Source: Patagioenas fasciata
Lineage: Eukaryota > Chordata > Aves > Columbiformes > Columbidae
DNA length: 64,000 bases
Assembly: GCF_037038585.1 (NCBI RefSeq)
Contig: NC_092523.1
Coordinates: 46,393,501 to 46,457,500 of the forward strand
Direction of reading: 5' to 3'
Position 1 is the stretch's first letter. Each line of letters starts with the position of its first letter. The position numbers and the translations under genes are program-made. Shown here one piece after another: positions 26,120-39,438 of the stretch. Below the pieces are notes generated by a model, which searched no databases, was not told where the DNA came from, and saw nothing but the letters and a program-made list of their open reading frames with translations.

Positions 26120-29100
26120 CAGCATTCATAATGCATCTTTAACACTTTACATTGGGGTGTACTATTAACCAGGTAACAAATTCTGCCATATACACACTGC
26201 ATAAACATGACCCAGCCTCACTATGGTCATCAATGGACTAGAAAAGGGCACTAAATCCAGTCCTGTTTTGAAGTGAATGACTGCACTGAAATCAGTCAAG
26301 TCATTTCATGGATGAACATAGTCCAACATTGTTGTATTTTTCTTACTGATTTTTCTGCAAGTTCTACACAGGCCCAGATTTAGAAATTTATGTTCCCTGC
26401 CCATAAGCAGGGGCAACAGAAGAATAACTGCATCTTCAAGACTAATCCTGGGTGACTCAGATTAGAAGCTTCCAGCAATAAAGTTAACACCGAGCATGGA
26501 TTTAATGTTATTTTCAAACTGCCTTATAAGCTTTTAAAAACCAGTCTCACAACACTCAGAGAAGACGGTAATCCCCATTTTAAAAAATGAAGGGGTCTCA
26601 GAAGTGACAGGCATCCACACTTAAATTCATCCATTATAGCATATTTGAAAAAAAGAGCACATTTCCCCTTGTAGCATGAACTGTAGAAGGTTAAAAATAA
26701 TATTTTTTGCAAATCAAAGGAGATGTTAATCTCTTTCTTCTACATGAAACTGCCTACCCAAAGAAATAGTTAAAGCCACCAGTCTAGTTAATGACTCCAC
26801 TTCTGAACGTTAATTTAAACCAAAGATGAAGTGCAAATAATACATAAATTACTGAAAAATGACTTGGAGTCATTTTAGGAGTAAAAGCCGTAACACTCCT
26901 TTGTGATGCATAATCCATGTGAGCATCAGAGTAGGTGACCCATCAGCAGGTCTACAGCAGTAGAGCTACGCTCTCCTTTGAAACAAACAAACAAACTGGA
27001 CAGAGTATTTCTACAAGGCTCCTCAGAGGTGCATATGTGAGGAACTAATGTTGAGACCAACTTCTCTAACAAACAGCCCAAACAGTGCAGCTAAGACAAT
27101 GTCTCTGAGGGGGCAAAAATCTGCACCAAAGATGATCCTGGGAGGTTCACTCACCTCTACTATCCCACAGTGTTGCATTCAGGGACAGCAAAGTTCTATA
27201 TGCTTGCTCAGGGGCTGTGATAGAAACGATTATGTGTAAGTCATCTGATAAATATTTAAGACTTTTAACTTCATACTGTTAAGGAACATCTAAGCCTTTC
27301 TAAAAATCACTAAACCATCCTCCCCCCGCCACAATCAGCACTAATCATCTCTATTTGCTAAACAAAGCCAGCAATTTCTGTATTTTTTAAAAACATCTTA
27401 CATTTTATACCTTGCTGTTGCTTGTTCCAACAGCAATATAGTTAATTTTGATAAAGCAAACCAAGGTAGCGTTGAAGTAAAGAAAACCCTTACAACAAAA
27501 TAGTAAAATAAAAACATTTCACTTGAACTGTGACACCCTTACGTTTAACATCCAAAATCTAGGACAGCAGTTACTGATATGTTTGTTCCAAGACCCAGAT
27601 GCTGAGTACAGGCTCTTGAACTAGTTTATACAAGTTTTATCCTTGACTTGTAAATTGCTACGGCATGCAGTACATAAACAAGTGAATTCATACTAGTAAG
27701 ATATAATGCTTGCTTCACCTGTTTCAGTACAGTTTACTATATACATTCTATGTGGTTTACATGCTAAGTTAATTACTAAAATGCATTTCATTGATTCAAA
27801 GATTTATCAGTATATTTTTCTTTTAAATACTTTCTCTTAAATGTTTTAAAATACCCTCTTCTACCTAAACATTAATTTCTTAAATTGTGTCTCAGGGAGA
27901 CACCACATAGAATAGCATGCGTGAGTGAACAAAAGAATACCCTGTTGTGGAACACATGCCTAAAACCTGGCAGATCCCTGGAACTGAGGAAACTTTACCA
28001 AAACTTTTTCCCTTCTTCCCTATCACCCTTAAGTCAGACTCAGTAGGGAGAGCACTCCTCAACCTTTGCTACACACAGGGTGTTATCTTAAGGACTATAA
28101 AGATGTTCTGACATCTTCTGGTATTTCCTTAAACCAGTGGAATTCCACCAGCAGTAAGAGAAAACAAACAAACCCCACATTCTCAGAAGAATGTTCTGCT
28201 TTTTCAGGGTTAATATGTTTACTCTTACTAAAGGAAGGGAGGTGCAAGTTCTCCTACAATTCAGAGCACATCTATGCAACTTCAAGTTCTCATCTATACT
28301 TCAAAGTCATCTGGATGACCCAGCTTGACTCCATAAGCTACAAAACTACATTACTGATGTAAAGCACCTGAATGAAAAATAACACCTCCTATTTTGGGAT
28401 TGGTTCTGCACCAATAGTGCTTCTGGACCAGAGGCGGAATATAGAGACTGTGTTAATTAGCACAGTAATTCAGTCTCCCAATTGGGGCTGCCTCACATCT
28501 AGTTGCCTCCAAGACAGGCAAGAAAAGGAAGACTTACATGTTTTTCTAACTGGGTACCTCATGTAACGGGCAAGCACCATTTTGCAAAAAACACTAAGGT
28601 GTTGTGCAACTTCTAAAGACACAGACTTATTTGTGTTGGAATGAGATTCAAATTAATGGAAAAGGTACTAATTTCCCCTACAGGGCATTGAGGTTTTCCC
28701 CTATTCTGTTCTCTCTGCCTCCCTATTCACCTTCTGGAACTTCAACATGTAGCTCTGCTCCCCTTCTCACAATGGCCATCCAAACATGTAATTTCCATGT
28801 ATTTTAAAAAGCCTCAGTTTTTTTCACTGGCTTGATCTGTTCATGATTTATCTAGTAACATTAGAATATAGTTTATTCATCTTTCAGTGAAATCATAGCT
28901 CTCTGAATTTTCTCCAAGCATAATTTTCAAAATATTCAGGTGACACCAAGTGGTTAATTTTTGTACTGCTGTCTGCTCAGGACTACTGTATTCAGTAACA
29001 ACCAAGTATTCTGCTATGTAAAAGTAAATACAGAAATACATATCACCAAGAAAAAGCCAGAGTGTTTTGAGATTATTAATCATAATACTCCAATTTTAAG

Positions 29101-29670
29101 ATTCTATCAAAGCAGCCTTTTCTGATTCACTTACCTTCATCTGCTTATATGCTTAAAAAATAAAACAAAACAAAAACACAACCCATACACATAATCAAAA
29201 ATCAAGTGGGCAAAAAAATTAAGTTTCCTGTAAGAGAAGTTACTTACCAGGAAGAATTATTCCCTGTGTCATCTTTGTACATGTGTGCTTATAATAAGTT
29301 GCTTCCCAGAAGTAACACACTTGGACTTTTCTCAAAATCACTGCTACTTACAAAAACAAAACAAACCCACTCGCAACACATGCATCCATGCAGCATCATT
29401 CAACATGCCAAGCCATACAACATTCTTCAGTGAGAAGGGATCCTCTGTCAAATCTAGCAACTTTTTTTTAGCGCCAGATGTTTCTTTCAGCACAGTGTAT
29501 AAATTAAGCTGGAACAAAACCAAGTCAAGCCTGAAATAAATCTGCTACAAATTGCATAAAAAAGAAAAAAAATCTCACCACAGCCAAAGTACCAAGAGAC
29601 TTCCAGAACAAGTGCTAAGTAGCAATATTAGGAAGAGAAGGATGGAAGTACTATTTTAACAGTTTCCTAT

Positions 29671-29715
29671 AACATTTCCAATCCATGCAATCCATGCAAT
29701 AACATTTCCAATCCA
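29671..29715. repeat. 30 bp-period tandem duplication
   Basis: AACATTTCCAATCCA occurs at 29671 and again at 29701. Between them the 9-mer ATCCATGCA is itself repeated, so this is a nested small duplication. Confidence 0.85.
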
Positions 29716-31140
29716 CCAAAACCAGAAAAGGTGAGGAAAAAAAAAAAACAGGTAAGAGAGGGGACCAGAAACGTACTTCCTAAAGCATTTCTCAGGCACA
29801 GAAGCAGTCATCACCAACAGAGGACTCCACTTAGTGTTTCAGTTACTATTTCTGGTTATGTTTCCCTGAAAATTTAGTTTCACTGGGCCAAACTTATTAA
29901 GTAATATCATTTTAATAAACACTTATTTATCTGTCCTCATTTCTCCTCCTTCCATTCCTAAAGGAAAATCAAGCTTTAAATCTTGTGGGTGCAGTCCTGG
30001 GTCCTGTACGCCTGCACAGCTAATCAGAAAATTATCATTTAGTGTACTGTATGATCTCATTGTCCTTCTCTCCATGATTGCACTATACAGGATAACAAGT
30101 CTGATGCCTCAGACACTACCTGGCCCACACACAATAGATACATTCCACAGAGAACGCCACTCCTTTCAAACCTGGAAGTCCATGGCTTAAGAAGGCAAAT
30201 ATTCTAAACTAGAACGTGTAAAAACACTAAGGTCTGCTAATAAACTGAAATAACAGTTACTCAAGCATAACCTGTTGGAACTTCCTAAATACTGTAAGAA
30301 ACTTGGAAAGAACTTGCCTACCACCACTCCAGAAATGAAAAATACTCCATCCCAAACAACTCTGGCATAGCTCCAGTTCTGAATAAAACAAAACCAAACC
30401 AAAACACATACACACACACAAAAACAAGAAAAAACACACCTTTCTCTACACCATTAGACAAGAAACTAGTTTTTATTATCTGAACAAGCCTATTGTGTCC
30501 AACGTAATTCTTCACAGAAAGAAAAAAGAAAAAACATACAAACACACACCTCTGGCTCTAGGATTGATTAGAAACATTTTTTGTAATGATAGAAAAGTAC
30601 TTACATGGTTCTACAAAAGACAAGCAAAAATTAATTTTACGATACTGATCTAATGCTGAAAGAAACCATGCAATAAATACAAAAGAATGCTACTCAGCAA
30701 ATTAAGAGAAATTACATGATGGTTCACAATACTTGCCAAATTATAAAGATGAGTACTATTTCATCTTCAAATACACCAGGATATAAAGGCCAGAAAAAGA
30801 GCTAACTAAGCAGAAAAGAAGCTGTTCAAAAGAGCAAGTGGAATAAATTATACAAAGCTTTGCCTGGAAGCATGAGATGCCAAACCCTTGTAGTATGGCT
30901 CTGTGACAACATTCAAATCTGAGTACCAAAGAGAGTACCAAATCTGAGCCCAAATTCTGATTTCTTTGAGGATGAAGTCTGATGAGATGATGACTACAAC
31001 TACTAATGAAACAACCTGGCACCATAAATCAGTTCTGTGTTCTGAATGTTGTGTGCTGAATGTTCTGAAAAATGCTGGGCAGGAACTACATGGCAAGAGT
31101 GTTATGTTTTGTATTATTTATGTATTTCACTTTATGGAGC

Positions 31141-31876
31141 AACACCAATAACACTGTCAAAACTGCAGTGATCTGTCATCTTAGGCACGAAAATAACATT
31201 TACCATTGCTTTTTTATAATATAAAAAAATCCATTATCTAGTAGTTGAATTCTAATATTAAGAAATGAACATATATAAATCAAGTTACTAGATTAGAAAC
31301 TAATTAAGAATAATTGTATCCCTATTTTCTCCCATTTTCTAGCTAAAAAGAAGAACATTAAATGACAGCACTCTTTACCCAAAGATAATATATGTAAAGG
31401 CATGTAATGATACTCTGCTATAGCCTTTAGAATATCTATAAAGAAGAATTGAAAAAGCTTCTGAAAACTATTTATTAATCTCCCAAAAGTATTTACTCAC
31501 CTGAACATGCATCTACTGTTTCTGTTTTCCCTATTGATCATAAATCAAGAACACAGCCTTTCAAATACATTTTCAGCACCATAATGATCACACAAATGAC
31601 CTTATAGCTAAGTCACTTAACATATTATCTGGTTCTTCCGTATAAATCATTACAGTAGATAGATGAAAGTAAAAATGCACTGACTACATGTTTACACAGT
31701 GTTTTTTTCAGTGCTCTTGCCTGATGGTCCACACTCAGCTGACTATATGAGAAACAATTCTGTAGACTATCTCATAAAGATACACGCAGAAACTGAGATA
31801 TATACACAAACAACAATTTTAAAGTAAGTTTTCTAGCTTCAGATCTTAAGAACTAATTGAAAGTATCTATGCTTAC
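31141..31876 (-). other. Intronic or downstream DNA after RBM46 exon 3
   Basis: Starts with the GTAAGC donor of exon 3. AT-rich; I searched it by eye for the canonical RBM46 C-terminal exon (motifs such as SYPGYPLSPT) and did not find it. No other feature seen. Confidence 0.6.
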
Positions 31877-32659
31877 CTAGATGTAGAAGTGTGAATTGTG
31901 CTGCCAGTTCCTTTGCACCTTCTACTGTTGTACAAAGTTTGTCTGGCATGAAGTAACTCTGGGAACTGTCTGCAATACTAGGAATAAACACCTTGTACAC
32001 CAGGAGTATTTTCCCATCCTGACTTGTTGTTGAATACAAGTAGTATTCTGGTGGTGCCCAGTTATTTTTATTGCAAAAATAATCCAGATGCATTGCTGCA
32101 GAACTGAAGTGACTGGATTTTAAAGAATACACGCTAATTGGAGTAAGCTTTATTCCTGGAAAAAACTGGTATGTACATCTTTCTATTTCAGGAGGGCCTG
32201 GACTGTGCTGACCATTAAGACGAACTGAAAGACTTGCTTGTTTCCCTATGGATTTTTGATGACCATCTTCTTTGTTAGGAAACCCTAAGAGATTTTCAGA
32301 ACCAGGACTTATCTGACCATTGAAGTGTTGCTTCCAAGTACTTTCTTTGTTAACTGGCTTTGCCAGTGTTACTTCAATACTAGCTCCATCAATGCACTTT
32401 CCATTCATTACAGACATAGCAGCAACTGCATCTTCTCGGTGGAAAAAATGAACAAAAGCATAGTCTCTCAGCTTCTTTACACGTTCAACTACTCCTGGCT
32501 TGAACTTGTTGAATTCAGCTTTAATGGTTTCTTCTGTAGTAGACATCATTAAATTTCTAACATATAATACTTTAACTCTCTGCATTGTCTCTTCATCAAC
32601 TTCTTTCTCTGGGTCTGCCCAGTCTACTTGTATAGTATGACCCCAGAGCTGGAATGTTC
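31877..32659 (-). CDS. RBM46: RBM46 coding exon 3 (end of RRM2, RRM3, dsRBD-like domain)
   Basis: The exon is 783 nt, acceptor AG at 32661-32660, donor GTAAGC beginning at 31876. It begins with the residues [19 protein letters not shown] that close RRM2, continues through RRM3 ([14 protein letters not shown]) and a serine-, glycine- and proline-containing linker, and ends in the conserved block [26 protein letters not shown] (split here for reading: [26 protein letters not shown]). It stops at phase 1 with the last G of the expected Asp codon. Reading past the donor gives an unrelated short tail and a stop, so another exon must follow in the full-length mRNA. Confidence 0.95.
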
Positions 32660-35600
32660 CTACAGCAAAGAAGCATTATATCAATAAGAAAAGTGCAGAG
32701 GAAAACAATTCTTATCAACTATCTCTAGAAAAAGCAAACATGATGCATGCCACATGAAAGGGTCTTTTTTTGTTGCCTGCATCTACTTAAGCAAAATACG
32801 TAAAATATTACTACTTGAAATTATTAATGAAAGTAAGAATCTGCAAAAATTCAAAATGTTCTATCTATACCCTTTGGGTTCATTAAGCATCATAAGCTGT
32901 GAAAACAGAGACTTTGTGATTCTGAAATATGTATATACACACATATATAAAGCAATCATAACCAACATAATATTTTGCTAGCTAGTAAACACAGCATCTT
33001 TGATAATATCACCACCTCAAAACATAAGGTCAGTACCTGTAAAAAGTCATCTAAATGTCTACACACTAGCACAAGCCTTACTCTATGTTGCAGCAGACAT
33101 CAAACCCATAAATTTAAAAACCAAATCAAAACAACAAAGCACCTTGTTATCATTTCAAGCCAACATTTTGAGTATTACACAACTAGTTTATTTTACATTC
33201 AGTGACCTGGCCACGCCACTCCCATTACTTTGCAAGGCCTATGTAAATCTTAGGTAACCTCCTCCTTTACACTCTGTCGGTGATTAACTCAAGACTTGCC
33301 TAAATCTCAGCCTTAATGCAGGGAGTTTTATCATTCATTTCAGCAAGGCCAATGCTGTATTATCTGTTTTAATTACTTTGCTTCTCCAACTATATTGTTT
33401 CACTTCCTCCCTATTTATTTTCTCTTCCAGAATTTACCTTTTTAAGTGTACTTTTACCTATTCCCTCCTCTTTCGGTATATTTAATCCCTTCTATTTTCT
33501 CTCAAAAGGTATAAAATAAGGTACAAAGAAAAAGTCATCTTCTACTTGTTAAACTCTTAAAACTATTTTCTAGTAGAAAATTAAAGACCTACTTTCAAAT
33601 ATTTTAAAAATATGAAACATCAATAACACCCATGACGCTCAAAGAAAATAAAGAACACATTCCAAGTATTGCATTTGTTAAGCTCAGCTTTTAAGAAAAT
33701 TCACATGCAAATGAAAACTGAATGTGTGTCCAAAGAAAAACATAATTTGGTGCAAATTAGAGAAACTCGTGTTTATAAAACAGATGTCTGCTCTTTCATT
33801 CTCAGAAAGGTTTAAATTATTGCTTCTTAAAAAAAAACCCCACCAAACAAAAACCCCACCCCAAAACAAACAAAAGCCACCACACCCATAAAACCCAACC
33901 CCAATTCATAAACTCAAGAAAAAAATAAAATCCTCCCTTAAAAAAAACAGGGATGATCCACCATTCCAACCCCGCAAAATTGAGACATTCTCCCCCCCAA
34001 AACTCCATTTAATTACAAATAGGTTTACCTGGGATAAGCCGCCTTCTAGCCATCGCAGCTGCTCTGTGAGATTCATATTCTACAAATGCAAAGCCACGAT
34101 TTTTGGTTTTGTCAGTGGCATTTGGATAAACAATGACATCCACCACTCCTTCTGTAACTTTTTTCATTTCATTTAGTATTTCATCTTTCTTCTTTTCTTT
34201 TGGAATTGCTCCAATAAAGAGTCTGCAGTTGTCCAGACTTACGCAGACACCAATAAATTTCCCTGGACGAATTTCATAATTATTCAGAAATTTGATGGCT
34301 AGCTGGGCTTCCTCTTTAGTAGTGTACATCACAAAAGCATAGCCTCGATTCTCACCACTGAATTCCATCATCAGTCTGAACTCATAGATCTTCCCAGCTC
34401 TCTCGAAAACAGGAACTAATTCATCTTCATACATATCACGAGGAATCTTACCCACAAAAACTTCACATCCACGAGGTGGTGGAGGACCTTCCCAACCTTA
34501 AAATAAAGTGTCCAACAACAATCTTAGTACAAATGCCAGACAGACACACTTCCCTCCCACCCCCCCATAATTTGGAGGTAGGAGTTAGTTATTTGTTTTT
34601 ACTCTCAATTTAAAACTCATCCACGATTTAATTCTCATTTTTGTTATGTATACATTTAAAATGACACAAGCCCACATTTTGTATTTCTTTTAATTCCATC
34701 TTCTGTTTCTTTCTCTGGAATCTGTACAACAACCCACTGAACCTGGTATTATTTAAAACATGGGTAGGTTTGCTGTAAGATATACATTTCAATACATTTC
34801 TGCCCCTTAAAATTATATGTCAGTTATTAATACAACTGATAGGTGCTAACTGAGAAAGAACTTAAGCTGTATTTTCTACTCTAACATTTTAAAGTTGCAA
34901 ATGTTTGTCTATACTTCTTGTCCATATTTTAAGAAATTTTAGTCAGGGTTCCCAGTACAATTTTTATTTTTCGTTGACATAATTCATTTGTTTGGGCTTT
35001 GGTTTTGTTTTGTTTTGGTTTTGGGAGCGGTTTTTTGTGTTTGCTTTTTTTTTCCCTTTTTTTGTTTTGTTTTGTTTTTATTAGACAAACAAATCACACT
35101 CAAGTTTCAAAGGCAGACAGTCAAATCATCACTAACCGCTTTTTCTAAAGCTTTGACAAACAAGGTTCTCCACAAGAAAGAACGCAAGTACAAAACCGGT
35201 CAAAAGAACACAAAATGTGGTAAGCAAGTAGTAATATGAAATGAAAAAGCATAAAGAGGCAAGATGAAAAAAATTACTGCTGACAAGTTAAAAGAAAAAG
35301 ATAATTAAATATTTTACTTTGACTTGAAGTTCAGAATAAATTATATTTAGGTGATTTTGTAATTAACTTTTTTTTCCCTTCATGTAAGTATCAAAGAGCA
35401 CATAATTTACTCTACGAATTTTTAACAAAATTGGGAAATTTTTCTCTTATCACATAATAAATTTTCATCTATGTGCTGTACACTAAGAACCACATGGAAC
35501 ACAGAAAAGCTACCAAGGCATCAGAATTGACATGCATTTGGAGCCATACTGCCATGGCTGATCTAGGTAAACGTATGAGTCTGTTCCACATAACATTTAT

Positions 35601-38600
35601 TATTTTCAGCTTTATAAACATTTATGACCACTTCAACTGAGGTCTGACTGGACACAGCAAGTGAGGCAGTTTCCAAGTTAGTACTGCCATCACTCACAAA
35701 CGCCAGTCAGTTGCCCACATAAAAAGAGCATAAACAAACAGTACACCATTTAGGAGCTCCAAAGACAAAAGCAACTGCACACCTTAATCAAGAAAAAAAG
35801 GAGGTTATTCTTGATTGTGTATGGAAGTCATTAAATTAAATAACAATGTTCTCGTTTATTAACTAGACAAACGTTAACTACCATCCTCAGCCTGATAAGC
35901 GATTAAACAGTGATTCTCAGCAAGTAAAAGACATCCACCATTCAAAAAACTCGCCTTCTAATTTTAAAGCTACAATACTGAGCCTTACAGCACATTACTG
36001 CCAACTGGAAGTAAATTATTACTCCTGATTTAGAGTCTGTGCCACATTTGCCAATAAGCAGCGTGTATTTGACAGAGCAAACACGAAGTAGTTCACCAAA
36101 AGCACCATTCCTCAAGCAGTTATCAACTGACCAGAGTTTCCTTGACTCTCATTCAATCGATCACTGGACGATTATGGGATTCATTTTTTTGCAGCAGTTC
36201 AAGTAACCAAACTTCAATCAATGTTAGAGTTATAATCCTCTCATTGTTAGTAAGATCCGTGCTGTCTCAAATTTTCTTCCATGTCATTCGAATGACTTGC
36301 ATACCTAATGACATCATTATGTCATCAGCAATCTAAGCAAATGACCCAAACAAAGCAATGAAATGTCACTTTTTTTTTTTTTTAAACACTCTACAGATAC
36401 ATTTTCAATGAGTGGCATAATCTGAACAAGAACTGTGCTGCTGCCAATTGAGGTTGAAAAATAGTATCATTTTTAGGATAATTTTGAGCTAAATCAGCTT
36501 CTTGCTCTGGACACCTGCCAGTCTGATAAACAAGATGGTGGCAAAAAACCAGAGCTGACAGTGAAACCTTCTCTTTTGGCAGCAACACAAGCTTACAGAA
36601 ACCACAACTTAAACAAGCAAAATTCACAATGAAACTCTTCATTTACAAACAGTAACAGTAATTTCTTACAAACCATCTCAAACATTCAAGTCTCAGCTGG
36701 CCTAGAAAACCATTTATAGCAACTCAGGGTAATTTCCAGCCTAGGTAAGTATCAAACTACATAAGATTTAAAGGAGAGATATATAATTAATGTCAATGAA
36801 CAGATTCACAGAAGATACACCTTGTCAAACACATCTACTTTCAGAAAAGATTAACAGTCTTAATTAATAAAAGTAACTTTGCCAAACAAATACACTTAAA
36901 ACTGCTTAATGTTCTAATTAAAAATCATAATTGTAAAGTAAAAAAAAAAAAAATATTAAATAACTTAAAAACAGGCTGAGCCCTCAGAACATAGTCAGCG
37001 ATGCCCTGCAGTTCTTTTGTCAGAGTGATTTTCAAAATAATTATACAGGGCTCCATTTGCCTTTTTTAATATAGGCTAGTAGAAATATGTATGTAACTCT
37101 AGACAGCAAAACCTTCCAAAGAGAAATAATTTTGATGCATCTGTATCTTAAGGTACATATAGCAACGAGCAATACAGTTCATCCTTACGAGCATGCCTTA
37201 TACATATACAGGATCACAGGCCACAAGTGAGAAGGAACTGAAAGAGTAGCACAAAGAATCTTCCTTCCTTCTGCTTGTGTAAGTGCATAACCTGACTCAA
37301 AAAGAAGAGTTCCTGTACTTCATGTGATACAACAAGGACTAATGGCAACATTTTTGAACATCGATGATGCCAGTGATGACAATAGGAAAACTATTCAAAG
37401 TAAAATAAATACTTCACAAAGATTTAAGGCACTTGATTAATTTCATCAGAATAACAAGAAATGTTAAGATAAATGTAACTGACACAGTGTTAATACAGAG
37501 AATAACTGGTACTAGTTGTTTTATCAATGAAACTTTAAAATACCTATTTCAGACTAAAAATAAAGCACTAATTCAGCAGGAAAGATGCTACCCATTTTAA
37601 CAAGCTAAGTATAGGAGTAGAAAATCCCACCTTTCTGAAAATGTGTCTTAACCAAAGTCATCAAGCTCAACATAATAAATGAGCTGAATGTACATGTTTA
37701 AGATACACATAAGTTCAAACTAAATGATCTAGAAGCCACTCTTTTTCTTAACCTGTGTTAACTCTTGAATAAGGGAATAATGATATCAAAATATAATTAG
37801 GAAAAATAAAATCTACAGAACTACTTCTCCTATGTCTTCACTCAAAACAATAACAAATTCAATCATTTGTGTTTTATTGATTTATCTCACAAACTTTCAG
37901 CCTTTGCAGCACAAGATAAACCCCTTAGTTTCCAGTTTTCATACAAGCATTCATTAAAGTTGAATGATCTTGCAACATCTTCAAACAAAAATACCCTTCA
38001 TCAGTACTACTTAAAACTAAGAGTAATTTCAATCTATTTCAGAAAGCAAATCTAAAGTGGTGAACAAAGGCTTTTCCTTGTACTACCTATGTCACTCATC
38101 TTCTCTTAACTAAATCTCCAGCACCAGTTTCATCAAAAGTATTTTATCAGGGGATAGGGCTATTTCAAGAGATTTATTATTTTTAAGTTACTTAATCACA
38201 GTATCAGACATGTTTTTGAAACAGCATTTAGTACACAAGAAAAAATTAAGTCTTCCAATACAGTAAGATCTTGAAAATCCAATACTGCTGTTTCCAAATT
38301 GCAAAGTACATACTCCATATACTGCAGGACTTAGTTCTACATTTTTGTCACTTACTTTAGTGGAAATATAATTTAGCACACAGAAAAACATTTTAGTGAC
38401 AAAGTTTGTCTTCACCACAGCATTAATTTTCCAGTTCAATCGTGTAAGTCTCCCGTTTGTACCATGACAATGAATCCCAAACCACTATAAATTAACCAAG
38501 GAGATGAAAATGTAGTTTTTATAGCATCAATACAATCTCACTTATTCTCTAAGACTTTTATCAACTGTTATTTTTTATTTACACATGGATACATACTCAA

Positions 38601-39436
38601 TAATTTCTGTTTTCTAGTGTATTAAGAACAAGAACACATGAACAATAAACTCTGTTCGTACTTCACTGTTAAAAACACATCCAAAGAATGATAAAAGCAC
38701 CAGAAGATCAGCATTTATAATTTTTTCTTCTCAGAATGAAGGCTGGGGTGGGGTAAATCTTAGACATGAAGAACAGATTAGTCAACTCTGAAAACAAAAT
38801 AAATTAGATTATCTTCACTGATGCCACCTGAGAGAACAGAGGTTTGTAAAAAACTAATGCTTTAGCCAATGCAAGTGATAAGAGAAGTAGTAAAGCATGG
38901 TATACCTACTATCACCAACTTGTTTGTCCCTTCTGTGCCACTAAAGATTTTCAAGCATGTTCTCAGTCATATGGAACACACTTGGTATTTCCAACTCCAC
39001 ATTCGTTTTGCTGTCAACTTTAGTTGTTTCTAAAGCTGTGATTTCTTAAATCCACCAAGAGCTAATGTTCAACGTAGTCTAGTACAAGAAACCTTAAACT
39101 GCTTGGAACTGTAAAACATATGAGGATCCCGGTATATGTTTGGTTTCTTACAGTCTTTCCTTAAGTATCTGCTACTGGTCACTGTCAAGATATGGGACAT
39201 GAGCCAACACAAATTTTCAGTCTGATTCAGTATAGTTCTACTTACAGAAAATAAACTCCAAATTCATAATCTGAAAAGTGCTTACCTGGTGGAGGACCAC
39301 CAAATTTTCTTTGCCCATTTTCTTGAACCAAGCTGTATCCAGTCTTCTCCATCAGGGCCAGTAAAGCAGCCTCATTCTGAGTGCCACTTCTGATTTTGCC
39401 ACATCCATTTGCTGCACCTTTATTTTCCTCATGCAT
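31877..39436 (-). CDS. RBM46: RBM46, RNA-binding motif protein 46 (coding exons 1-3 joined; last exon not located)
   Basis: Three exons (39436-39286, 34496-34029, 32659-31877) join in frame with GT-AG introns to give 467 codons plus one base. Family knowledge: RBM46 belongs to the A1CF/RBM47/SYNCRIP-like group of cytoplasmic RNA-binding proteins, is germ-cell restricted, and controls meiotic entry by binding 3' UTRs. Seen here: the conserved N-terminal [11 protein letters not shown] block; RRM1 from about residue 61 (RNP2 VFVGKI, RNP1 RGYAFVMY); RRM2 from about 141 (RNP2 LFIGAI, RNP1 RGFAFVEY); RRM3 from about 236 (RNP2 LYVRNL, RNP1 RDYAFVHF); and a DND1-type double-stranded-RNA-binding-like region near 375-467 ([17 protein letters not shown]). 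Up to this point it is nearly colinear with the human protein as I remember it (533 residues). The remaining roughly 66 residues should lie in a further exon at lower coordinates, which I could not find. The start is ATG at 39436, two bases after a splice acceptor, so an upstream 5' UTR exon is expected. Confidence 0.95.
32660..34028 (-). other. RBM46: RBM46 intron between coding exons 2 and 3
   Basis: A 1,369 bp intron with GTAAAC donor and GTAG acceptor on the minus strand. It carries a striking C/A-rich tract close to the exon 2 donor (33829-33990). Nothing else is recognisable in it. Confidence 0.85.
33829..33990. repeat. A/C-rich low-complexity tract in RBM46 intron
   Basis: Runs of AAAAACCCCACC and AAACAAACAAAAG units on the plus strand, so G/T-rich in the RBM46 pre-mRNA, starting about 40 bases inside the intron after exon 2. 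Confidence 0.8.
34029..34496 (-). CDS. RBM46: RBM46 coding exon 2 (RRM1 and most of RRM2)
   Basis: The exon is 468 nt, acceptor AG at 34498-34497, donor GTAAAC from 34028, phase 1 at both ends. It starts by completing the Gly-Trp-Glu-Gly-Pro linker that follows exon 1, then holds RRM1 (VFVGKI and RGYAFVMY) and most of RRM2 (LFIGAI and RGFAFVEY), ending within RRRLIPG. Phase 1 at both ends means skipping it would keep the frame but remove about 1.5 RRMs. Confidence 0.95.
34497..39285 (-). other. RBM46: RBM46 intron between coding exons 1 and 2
   Basis: AT-rich intron of 4,789 bp with consensus GTAAGC donor and TTTAAG acceptor on the minus strand. It holds a G/T-rich low-complexity tract at 34990-35080 and short A/T runs (for example 36370-36384 and 36939-36953). 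No exon, recognisable transposon or structured RNA was seen by eye. Confidence 0.8.
34990..35080. repeat. G/T-rich low-complexity tract
   Basis: TTTTGTTTTGTTTTGG repeats and T runs on the plus strand, the opposite bias to the tract at 33829. It lies in the RBM46 intron between coding exons 1 and 2. Confidence 0.8.
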
Positions 39437-39438
39437 AT
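39286..39438 (-). CDS. RBM46: RBM46 first coding exon (residues 1-50)
   Basis: The exon opens after an AG acceptor at 39440-39439, has two untranslated bases, then ATG at 39436-39434, and ends at 39286 before a GTAAGC donor. It encodes 50 complete codons plus one base (phase 1). The peptide starts MHEENKG and contains [11 protein letters not shown] and QRKFGGPPP, the signature N-terminus of RBM46. Reading upstream in the same frame gives more open codons, but these are intronic: the acceptor sits immediately before the ATG. Confidence 0.93.

Larger units (their letters stand above)
25641..31140. other. AT-rich DNA downstream of RBM46 exon 3
   Basis: About 5.5 kb with no supportable coding exon on either strand. 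It contains a TA/TG microsatellite at 26072-26119, a roughly 30 bp tandem duplication at 29671-29715 and an A/C-rich tract at 30383-30435. If RBM46 has its last exon at lower coordinates, this is intron. Confidence 0.6.
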
